DNA of 14,766 nucleotides from QHBQ01 sp038230695 (GTDB taxonomy: Bacteria > Chloroflexota > Chloroflexia > QHBQ01), in contig JBBRMT010000104.1 of assembly GCA_038230695.1 (NCBI GenBank), positions 1 through 14,766 on the forward strand. Direction: 5' to 3'. The position numbers were made by a program, and so were the translations under genes. Below are positions 7,108 through 13,059 of this stretch, piece by piece. Positions within the stretch are counted from its first letter, which is position 1. The number at the start of each line of letters is the position of its first letter. The notes under the pieces are model-generated. The model saw nothing but the letters and a program-made list of their open reading frames with translations. It ran no database searches and was not told where the DNA came from.

Positions 7108-7151
7108 ATGCCATGGTAGCCAGAGAAGCTGTACTCTGTTTACCATGGCAT
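7108..7151. repeat. Interrupted palindrome, possible bidirectional terminator or protein site
   Basis: ATGCCATGGTA (7108-7118) pairs perfectly with TACCATGGCAT (7141-7151). Inside, after a 2x2 internal loop, CAGAG (7121-7125) pairs with CTCTG (7134-7138) around an 8-base loop. It lies between convergent genes, where a bidirectional terminator would fit, but the nearest T-run (7167-7172) is 15 bases away and the stem is not GC-rich. Confidence 0.7.
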
Positions 7152-7234
7152 TAGCGTAGGTCAGGATTTTTTCCCAAATGAGCGTCATCCAGAAGTTAGC
7201 TAGTGATGGGAATTACATCTGGGGATCTGGGGGT

Positions 7235-8641
7235 TCAGCCCTCAGCTGGTGAAGGGTATTCATGCCGCAAGTCAGCATGATCGTCAGCTGCTCGGCTAGC
7301 CAAATGCACCTTCATCCTGATGCCATTCTTGGGTCGGGTGGTGAACACCGCCTCGGCCTCGACATGGTGCTGATACAGCTCGAACTTTGCCTGCTGTGCC
7401 AGGGTGACGAGCAACAGGTGGCCTTCCATAGTGGCGAAGTGGCTACCGATGCAGACCCGTGAGCCAGCGCCAAAGGGCAGATACGCGCCCTTCAGGATGC
7501 GTTTCTCGTTCTCTGGGGTGAAGCGCTCAGGGTCGAACTTGTACGGCTCAGGGAAGTAGTCAGCGCGGTGATGCAATGCGTAGGGGCTAATAACAATGGA
7601 AGTGTTCTTCGGGATGGGGTAGCCGTTAATCTCCACGTCGCGCAATGCGGTGCGGGCAAGACTATCGGCAGGCGGATACATCCGCAGCGACTCCTTGAAC
7701 ACCTGTAGGGCATAGGGTAGCTTGGGCAGATCCTCAAGCGTGGGAGTGCGCCCTTGCAGTACGCCGTCCACCTCGGCCTGGAGTTTGGCATAACTATCGG
7801 GGTGGGTGGCAAGCAGATACCAGGCCCAGGTAAGCGCGACGGCGGTGGTCTCGTGACCGGCCAGGAACAGGGTCATTGCCTCATCACGCACCTCGGTATC
7901 GCTGAGGGGGCTGCCGTCTTCGTGGCGGGCGGCAAGCAGAATGGAGAGCAGGTCGCCTTTATCCTCCGCGCTCTTGCGCCGCTCGTTGATGATGCGATAG
8001 ATAATCTGGTCGAGGCGGCTTATCAGCTTATGGATGCGATAGTTGTGCAGCGTCGGCAACCACAACGGTATAGGTAGTGGCCGCTTGAGTTCTGCGCCGA
8101 AGTATTCAAAGGCGGCGGTAATGCGCTTGCCAATCTCGTCGGCCTCACCCAGCACGTCAACATCGAACAAGGTCTTACCGATCACACCGAGCGTGATCCG
8201 CATCATCTGGCGGCCAATATCCACCACCTGACCGTCGCCCCACTCCCCGGCGATGCGTTGACCGTAACCCACCATGGTGTCGGCGTAGGCCGCGATGCGG
8301 CGGGGTTGGAAGGCGGGCTGCACCATGCGCCGCTGGCGACGGTGTGCGCCGGTGCGCTCATAGGCGCTGAACACCCCCTCACCTACTGCCAGTTGGATTA
8401 CGGGAAACTGCGCTATCTTGTCGAAGGCATCGCCCTGCTCCACCAATACCTCCTGCGCCATTGCGGCGGTGTTGAATAGCACCAATGGGTAGATGAGGAA
8501 GTGCATCATCACAATGTCGCGCTGGTCATCACTGAACCGCTGCCACAGGCCAAGACGGTTATCGGCAAACTGCTTCTGAATGCCACGCAACGGCGTTTCC
8601 TTGATGCCGGGTATGGCTTTGACTGCAACCTGGGTTGCCAT
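7235..8641 (-). CDS. Cytochrome P450
   Basis: 468-residue heme-thiolate monooxygenase that would insert one oxygen atom into an organic substrate using electrons from a partner reductase or ferredoxin; none is encoded nearby. All signatures are present: helix-C RTGAHRRQRR with PAF (96-111), the I-helix oxygen-activating AGHETT (261-266), KESLR (the ExxR motif, 316-320), FDPERF (369-374), and the heme loop FGAGSRVCIG (390-399) with thiolate ligand C397. There is no membrane anchor at the N-terminus, so it is a soluble bacterial type. The I-helix Glu-Thr-Thr form and PERF segment recall the long-chain/terpenoid-active bacterial group, but the substrate cannot be read. ATG 8641 is chosen because AAAGGAG lies six bases upstream; the in-frame start at 8677 adds only leader sequence. 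Transcription comes from its own perfect consensus promoter. Confidence 0.95.
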   Translation of the reverse strand: MATQVAVKAIPGIKETPLRGIQKQFADNRLGLWQRFSDDQRDIVMMHFLIYPLVLFNTAAMAQEVLVEQGDAFDKIAQFPVIQLAVGEGVFSAYERTGAHRRQRRMVQPAFQPRRIAAYADTMVGYGQRIAGEWGDGQVVDIGRQMMRITLGVIGKTLFDVDVLGEADEIGKRITAAFEYFGAELKRPLPIPLWLPTLHNYRIHKLISRLDQIIYRIINERRKSAEDKGDLLSILLAARHEDGSPLSDTEVRDEAMTLFLAGHETTAVALTWAWYLLATHPDSYAKLQAEVDGVLQGRTPTLEDLPKLPYALQVFKESLRMYPPADSLARTALRDVEINGYPIPKNTSIVISPYALHHRADYFPEPYKFDPERFTPENEKRILKGAYLPFGAGSRVCIGSHFATMEGHLLLVTLAQQAKFELYQHHVEAEAVFTTRPKNGIRMKVHLASRAADDHADLRHEYPSPAEG

Positions 8642-8690
8642 TTTATGCTCCTTTGTCTGTTTAGTGCAATATTTCACAATCTCATCTTAA

Positions 8691-8719
8691 ATTATATACA
8701 TTTTTAATGGCTGTGTCAA
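8691..8719 (-). promoter_or_regulatory. Perfect consensus sigma-70 promoter of the P450 gene
   Basis: On the minus strand, TTGACA (8719-8714), 17 bases, TATAAT (8696-8691): 12 of 12 consensus positions with ideal spacing. Transcription should start near 8684 and give a leader of about 43 bases before the P450 ATG. Such a strong core promoter suggests high constitutive expression, or repression by a factor binding over it. Confidence 0.9.
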
Positions 8720-8758
8720 CAGGTTTGGCGCATATAGATTGGCCTTTTCTCGCTTACC

Positions 8759-8787
8759 TTGACAGAGCCGCATAATTATGATAAAAA
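8759..8787 (+). promoter_or_regulatory. Probable promoter of the cyclophilin gene
   Basis: TTGACA (8759-8764), 17 bases, then TAAAAA (8782-8787), which matches TATAAT at four positions. The start near 8794 would leave a leader of about 180 bases containing the repeated hairpins. Confidence 0.5.
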
Positions 8788-8842
8788 GAACGCGGCCATC
8801 AGGCCACCTTTTATTGTCCCCACCGCAGCCGAACCGTGATGC

Positions 8843-8861
8843 GCTCGTCCGTAGGGCGAGC
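8843..8861. repeat. Hairpin repeat, copy 1
   Basis: GCTCGTCC and GGGCGAGC can pair (one T-G wobble) around a GTA loop. The core CGTCCGTAGGGCGAGC recurs 56 bases downstream with one change. Confidence 0.65.
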
Positions 8862-8900
8862 ATCATGGAGCGTCAACCCCCAGGGTGCGACGTTGGTGTG

Positions 8901-8918
8901 GTCGTCCGCAGGGCGAGC
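8901..8918. repeat. Hairpin repeat, copy 2
   Basis: GTCGTCCGCAGGGCGAGC shares 15 of 16 core bases with copy 1. The pairing TCGTCC with GGGCGA and a GCA loop is kept; the one changed base lies in the loop, as expected if the stem is what is conserved. Confidence 0.65.
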
Positions 8919-8976
8919 GCCTTGCCGTGGGGTTTATCCATAGCTTCAGTTCCAGAAAAGGAGTGTGTTTCGCAGT

Positions 8977-10422
8977 ATGAGCAGCAATAATTCGGGTAAG
9001 AACAAGCCCAACCAGAACCGCGTCGGCATCCCCGTCGGCACCAGCAAGCCCCGGCCCACTCCGCCCGCCGATGCAGCGGGCCAGCCAACTCCGCCACCTA
9101 CCCCCGCCGCCAAGCCTTACGACCCCAACGCGCCGCTACCCACGCCGCGCCCCCGCCGCCTTGATCGCACTGAGCGCATCCGCGAGGTCGCCAAAGGCGA
9201 GACCAGCGCCGAACCACCAGTGCGCCGCTCCGCAGTTGGCGCAGGCCGTACTGGCGCTTCCTCAAAACGAGCGCAAGGGGTTGCTACTCCCAGCGCGGCC
9301 AGCCGCGCCGCCGCCGCCCGCGCCGCCCGCCGCCGCACCAACAACCAGATCCGCATCGGTTTGGTCATCCTTGCCATCCTTGTCGTCGGCACCGTGATCG
9401 CGGTGGGTGTCCTCGGTGGCAGCAGCACCACCACCACCACCGCCCTGGCCCCCGCCGACCTCACAGCGACAGTCGTGGCGGGCAATACCGGGCAGATCAG
9501 CCCCACCACCGTTATCTCCGCTGCCATCAAACCTACCATCACGCCAACCAGCGCCCCCACCATCCCATACCCCGGCGGCGTGCCACCCACTGCTGCGCCA
9601 ATTATGTCTTCTACCAACACCACCACCGGCCCAATTGCCATCAACGTGACCAAGGGCATCCCCGACAAGACCATGACAATCGTCACCAATCGTGGCACCA
9701 TCGTCCTCGACCTGTTCAGCAACGCCGCGCCTAATACGGTCAAGAATTACGAGACCCGCGCCAACCGTGGCGAATACAATGGGCGCAAGTTTCATCGCGC
9801 TGAGGACTGGGTATTGCAGGGCAACGATCCTAAAGGCGATGGTAGCGGTGGTGGCGACATCCCCACCGAGATCAACAAGCTGCCTTTCAGTGTCGGTTCG
9901 CTGGGCGTGGCCCGCACCAATGCTATTACCAACAGCAACGATAGCCAGTTCTTCATCGTCAAGAGCGCCGATCCGGTCAAGTATCAAAACTTCACCTTCC
10001 TCAACGGCACGTTCGATGCCAATGGCGTGCCAACCGGCGGCTACACCAACTTCGGCCAGGTTGTTTCCGGCCAGGATATAGTGGACAAGATGCAGATCGG
10101 CGACGTTATCTACACCATCAAGGTAACTGATGGCGCTGCCCCCACTCCCGCAGCCGCACCCGTCACCCCCACCAACGCCTCCATGACCGGTGCTAGCACG
10201 GTAACAACCACCGGCACGTTGACTGGCACAGCGACGATAAGCAGCACACCGACGGTTGGTAGCACAGCAACCGTGGGTAACGCTGGCACCTCCACTGCGC
10301 CAGCGACGGTCAGCACGCCCACAGCGGTCAGCACCACTGCAGTCAGCACGCCCACGGTGGTCAGCAACGCGACAGTGACCAGCAGCGATACCGTCACACC
10401 GTTGCCATCGCCCACCAAGTAA
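8977..10422 (+). CDS. Membrane-anchored cyclophilin-type peptidyl-prolyl isomerase
   Basis: 481-residue protein. Residues 1-120 are a Pro/Ala/Arg-rich, basic, probably disordered cytoplasmic segment; 126-147 is a membrane helix; 150-225 is a Thr/Pro linker; about 230-385 is a cyclophilin domain; 386-481 is a Thr/Ser/Val-rich tail built from short VSTPT-like units. Cyclophilin marks include FHRAEDWVLQGND (272-284, with the catalytic Arg of FHR), GSGGGD (289-294), NDSQFFIV (321-328) and TNFGQVVSGQDIVDKM (357-372). The human CypA Trp121 position is not conserved, as is common in bacterial forms. It should help fold exported proteins on the outer face of the membrane. ATG 8977 is preferred: AAGGAG at 8958-8963 is 13 bases away, somewhat long, but it is only one base from the alternative GTG 8965. 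The gene ends in a good terminator and stands alone. Confidence 0.9.
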   Translation: MSSNNSGKNKPNQNRVGIPVGTSKPRPTPPADAAGQPTPPPTPAAKPYDPNAPLPTPRPRRLDRTERIREVAKGETSAEPPVRRSAVGAGRTGASSKRAQGVATPSAASRAAAARAARRRTNNQIRIGLVILAILVVGTVIAVGVLGGSSTTTTTALAPADLTATVVAGNTGQISPTTVISAAIKPTITPTSAPTIPYPGGVPPTAAPIMSSTNTTTGPIAINVTKGIPDKTMTIVTNRGTIVLDLFSNAAPNTVKNYETRANRGEYNGRKFHRAEDWVLQGNDPKGDGSGGGDIPTEINKLPFSVGSLGVARTNAITNSNDSQFFIVKSADPVKYQNFTFLNGTFDANGVPTGGYTNFGQVVSGQDIVDKMQIGDVIYTIKVTDGAAPTPAAAPVTPTNASMTGASTVTTTGTLTGTATISSTPTVGSTATVGNAGTSTAPATVSTPTAVSTTAVSTPTVVSNATVTSSDTVTPLPSPTK

Positions 10423-10446
10423 AACCGCACCTGCGTTTAGCACCAG

Positions 10447-10490
10447 CCGAACACCCACCTTGCACCTTGAGGCGGGTGTTCAGCCTTTTA
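10447..10490 (+). terminator. Rho-independent terminator of the cyclophilin gene
   Basis: GAACACCC (10449-10456) pairs with GGGTGTTC (10474-10481), with an inner CC/GG pair, and TTTT follows shortly after (10485-10488). It begins 26 bases after the stop. Confidence 0.8.
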
Positions 10491-10501
10491 TCAGTAGTAG
10501 C

Positions 10502-10530
10502 TTGACACTGCCTCATACCCGTTCTATAAT
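10502..10530 (+). promoter_or_regulatory. Perfect consensus sigma-70 promoter of the propeller-like membrane gene
   Basis: TTGACA (10502-10507), 17 bases, TATAAT (10525-10530): all 12 consensus positions and ideal spacing. It directly follows the upstream terminator and gives a leader of about 37 bases before ATG 10574. Confidence 0.9.
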
Positions 10531-10573
10531 GCCCCCAGTTCCGACCCGATGCTATTTCGTATGGGAGTTAGTC

Positions 10574-11758
10574 ATGAACGCCAATTCTTCTGAGCCACAG
10601 CCGCAACTGTCCGCTCCGCTGACCGAACCGCCCGCACAGAACAACGTTAGCGGCACGCAGAATAACGTTGTGGGTGATCAATTCAATGCCGCCCACGACC
10701 AGTTTGTGGGCAACCAGAACGTCAAGGCGGTCAGCGTCAATCAGAGTGGCGCGTCCGCCAGTCGGCTTGGCTGCCTCACCGTCAATCTTGCGGTTACTAT
10801 CGTCAGCGTTCTGGCGGTAATGGCGGTCAGCAGCGTGCTGGTGGTAAACTTCGTTCTCACTGGCCCAAACCTTAATGGCATCAGCGTGGTTGGCAGCCAG
10901 GCGTTGCGCGGCCCCGGCCTTGCCGCGCCGCTTGCCGATGGCAGCATACACGGCTGGGCGGTGGGCAACGGCGGCGCGATTTACTTCTACAACGGCAGCA
11001 ACTGGCAATCCTATCAGGGGACTGCCACCACCAACCTTAACGCGCTTTACTATGACGGCACCAACGGCTGGATCGTGGGTGATGGCGGATCCATCTTTCA
11101 TATCGGCCAGAACGATGCCGTCACCCCTTTCCGCAGTCCCACCACCAACAACCTTCGCAGCGTAGTGGGTGTAAACCCCACCATTGCCACCGACGACCAG
11201 GGCAATATCTACTCGTTCAGCGGTCAGCTATGGCAGGCGCAGACCTCAGCGGTGGCCCAACCGGGGCTGGCGGTGCCTAGCGCATACGGCACGTTGGTGG
11301 TTCATGCCAATGGCGCAATCCAGCTATCGGTCAATACTTTCAATAACTCTTTGCTTACTCGCGGCGGAGGGGTAATTATGCCCCAGGGTAGCTCGGTGAT
11401 TAGCAACCCGATTGTCGCCGCCGCCGCTCCGCCCGACAAGGCTGGCCCCAACCAGATCTGGGGGGTGGGAGCTCATGGCAGTATTTACGGCTATAAAAAC
11501 GGCGCGTGGGATAATGAGATGTCGCCCACCAGCGTCAACCTCAACTCAATCTATTTTGGAACCCAGCAGTACGGCTGGATTGTGGGCGACGGTGGGGTGA
11601 TCCTCAGTTGGGACGGGCAACGCTGGCAGCAGGTTAGCAGCCCCACCAACGTCAATCTGCACAGCATATTCGTAGGCGCGGGCAACGATGCGTGGGCGGC
11701 GGGCGATAAGGGTCATATCCTGCATTTTGATGGCGGTGCGTGGCATCAGGTGAAATGA
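10574..11758 (+). CDS. Membrane-anchored propeller-like repeat protein with Asn-rich N-terminus
   Basis: 394 residues. The first 60 are cytoplasmic and rich in Asn/Gln, with spaced motifs NNVSGTQNN, VGDQF, HDQFVGNQN. A membrane helix runs from about 68 to 95. The outer part carries repeats of the YCF48/WD40-like type: GWAVGNGGAIYFYNGSNW (127-144), GWIVGDGGSIFHI (165-177), IWGVGAHGSIYGYKNGAW (295-312), GWIVGDGGVILSWDGQRW (334-351) and AWAAGDKGHILHFDGGAW (373-390). These repeats form beta-propeller blades that usually bind protein or other ligands; no enzyme motif is visible. ATG 10574 is chosen over the longer in-frame reading because GGGAG (10563-10567) is well placed and the promoter at 10502-10530 lies inside the longer reading. 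The function is unknown; the N-terminal motif may mediate contact with cytoplasmic partners. Confidence 0.85.
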   Translation: MNANSSEPQPQLSAPLTEPPAQNNVSGTQNNVVGDQFNAAHDQFVGNQNVKAVSVNQSGASASRLGCLTVNLAVTIVSVLAVMAVSSVLVVNFVLTGPNLNGISVVGSQALRGPGLAAPLADGSIHGWAVGNGGAIYFYNGSNWQSYQGTATTNLNALYYDGTNGWIVGDGGSIFHIGQNDAVTPFRSPTTNNLRSVVGVNPTIATDDQGNIYSFSGQLWQAQTSAVAQPGLAVPSAYGTLVVHANGAIQLSVNTFNNSLLTRGGGVIMPQGSSVISNPIVAAAAPPDKAGPNQIWGVGAHGSIYGYKNGAWDNEMSPTSVNLNSIYFGTQQYGWIVGDGGVILSWDGQRWQQVSSPTNVNLHSIFVGAGNDAWAAGDKGHILHFDGGAWHQVK

Positions 11759-11821
11759 TAACTGGCGATAAGACGAACACCCGTTCACGCTAAAGACACA
11801 CTTTCTGCTTCGGCCCTCAAG

Positions 11822-11850
11822 TTGACTCCCACCGATCGCTGCTGTATACT
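11822..11850 (+). promoter_or_regulatory. Sigma-70 promoter of the TPR/V4R gene
   Basis: TTGACT (11822-11827), 17 bases, TATACT (11845-11850): 10 of 12 consensus positions. The leader of about 83 bases contains a GC inverted repeat, GCGGC (11896-11900) with GCCGC (11916-11920), immediately before the ribosome binding site. Confidence 0.8.
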
Positions 11851-11939
11851 CTACCCCGCTTCAAGCGTATTTTGACACCCATGCCTAAACCGGTGGCGGC
11901 ATTACGTGGGCAACCGCCGCAAAGAGGAGTAGTATAACA

Positions 11940-12986
11940 ATGGCAACCGCAAGTGAATTGCTCGCCAAGGGCAAGCTGGCCGCTACCAGCGGGCAAAAGG
12001 ACATCGCCCGCGAGGCGCTAGGCCGCGTAGTCGAAATGGAACCGAACAATGAGGAGGCATGGCTGTGGCTGAGTGGTGTCGCCAGCAGCCTGACCCAGAT
12101 GCGGGCTGCGCTGGACAAGGTTCTCAGCATCAATCCCAACAACCAGCAAGCCCGCGAGGGTCTAGCCTGGGTAACTACCCGCGAGGCGCAGATGCGGGCG
12201 GCGCAGGCGGCGCATGCTGCTAGCATTGCTGCGCCCGTTGAAGTCAGCGTCGCGGCAGCTACCGCAACACCCACCCATGCCAGCAACCTGCCGATTAGCG
12301 ATACCTTTACCATCGAGGAAGAGGGTGAGCAAGAGGCGGAGGATGAAGCGCCGATTATTGCCCCCAAGCTGGAAGAGGGCGCGACTCCCCTCTACCCCAA
12401 TGCGGGCCTGCGCCTGCTGTTGCTGTCGGTGGAAAAAGTAACCGGCGAGAAAGGGGTAAACGCCCTGCTCAACGCCAGCGGCCTACACAAGTATGTCGGC
12501 AACTTCCCCCCCAACGATAGGCGCTTCGTCATTTCCTACGAGGATTACAGCGCGGTGGGCAAGGCGATGGAGGACTTCTATGGTCGCACCACCAAGGCGC
12601 TGCAACTCAAGGTTGGCAGCGAGATCTTCCTCTACGGCCTGAACGAGCAACCCCGTTTGCTGGGCGTTCTTAGCACCGCAATGAAGTTCATGCCGCTGGC
12701 GATGAAAACCAAGCTAACCCTCAATAAGATGGTTAGCACGGCCCGTGGCCTCAACGTCCCCACCCATCTCGAAGAAGATGGCGACTCCTTCACCTATGTG
12801 ATGGAGATTTGTCCCTACTGCTACAATCGGCAGACCAGTGTTGGCTGCAACGCGCTATCCGGCACAATCGCCAAGGCGCTAAACTGGGCCACTGGCAAGA
12901 CATTCCACGTCGAGGAAGTGACCTGTCGCGGCAAGGGGGCGACCACTTGCTCATACCGCGTGGATAAAACGCCGGTCGAGGGGTGA
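11940..12986 (+). CDS. TPR and V4R-like domain protein
   Basis: 348-residue soluble protein. Residues 5-90 form TPR-like helix pairs (REALGRVVEMEPNNEEAWLW, then ALDKVLSINPNNQQAREGLAWV). An Ala-rich and then acidic linker spans about 91-147. Residues 150-342 resemble the heme-NO-binding-like/V4R fold, which binds small hydrophobic ligands and often acts as a sensor input. The C-terminal part has CPYCYNRQTSVGC (291-303) followed by EEVTCRGKGATTCSYRV (325-341), so C291, C294, C303, C329 and C337 cluster; the last two match the usual V4R ending. The TPR part suggests a protein-binding role. No DNA-binding or catalytic output domain is present. AGAGGAG at 11923-11929 supports the ATG. The gene has its own promoter and terminator. 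A sensory or ligand-carrier role is inference from the fold. Confidence 0.82.
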   Translation: MATASELLAKGKLAATSGQKDIAREALGRVVEMEPNNEEAWLWLSGVASSLTQMRAALDKVLSINPNNQQAREGLAWVTTREAQMRAAQAAHAASIAAPVEVSVAAATATPTHASNLPISDTFTIEEEGEQEAEDEAPIIAPKLEEGATPLYPNAGLRLLLLSVEKVTGEKGVNALLNASGLHKYVGNFPPNDRRFVISYEDYSAVGKAMEDFYGRTTKALQLKVGSEIFLYGLNEQPRLLGVLSTAMKFMPLAMKTKLTLNKMVSTARGLNVPTHLEEDGDSFTYVMEICPYCYNRQTSVGCNALSGTIAKALNWATGKTFHVEEVTCRGKGATTCSYRVDKTPVEG

Positions 12987-13015
12987 GCCGAATTATAAGT
13001 TTTGAATTATGAGTT

Positions 13016-13041
13016 GGGGCGCACCTATGTGCGCCCCTTTT
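13016..13041 (+). terminator. Rho-independent terminator of the TPR/V4R gene
   Basis: A perfect 9-bp stem, GGGGCGCAC (13016-13024) with GTGCGCCCC (13029-13037), a CTAT loop and TTTT (13038-13041). It lies between convergent genes; on the minus strand no T-run follows, so it should work mainly rightward. Confidence 0.92.
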
Positions 13042-13059
13042 CGTATCTTTGGTTCGAGT

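Larger units (their letters stand above)
6928..7234. other. Non-coding region between convergent VWA and P450 genes
   Basis: About 307 bases with no supported gene. It holds the duplicated GC-hairpin repeat (6978-7017 and 7054-7095) and a large interrupted palindrome (7108-7151), followed by a T6 run at 7167-7172. Bases 7175-7234 show nothing I can interpret. Confidence 0.7.
8642..8976. other. Divergent intergenic region with two facing promoters and repeated hairpins
   Basis: About 335 bases between the P450 and cyclophilin starts. It contains the P450 promoter (8691-8719, leftward), a weaker rightward promoter (8759-8787) and two copies of a hairpin repeat (8843-8861 and about 8901-8916) that would sit in the rightward leader. 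A 70-codon reading from 8778 overlaps the cyclophilin start and has no ribosome binding site or recognisable content, so I do not call it a gene. Confidence 0.7.

Noticed and set aside
6978..7151. Possible short CRISPR-like array from the repeated segments
   Set aside because: Only two copies, internally palindromic with G-runs, and no cas gene in the window; a REP-like repeat explains it better.
8778..8990. A 70-codon rightward frame in the cyclophilin leader
   Set aside because: It has no ribosome binding site, spans the hairpin repeats and overlaps the real start out of frame. A leader peptide cannot be excluded but nothing supports it.
9262..10458. A 398-codon minus-strand open frame opposite the cyclophilin gene
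   Set aside because: Gly/Cys/Arg-rich composition without any family signal, and it runs through the terminator hairpin of the real gene.
12989..13014. Direct repeat AATTATAAG/AATTATGAG before the TPR/V4R terminator
   Set aside because: Short, AT-rich and only two copies; easily due to chance or local slippage.
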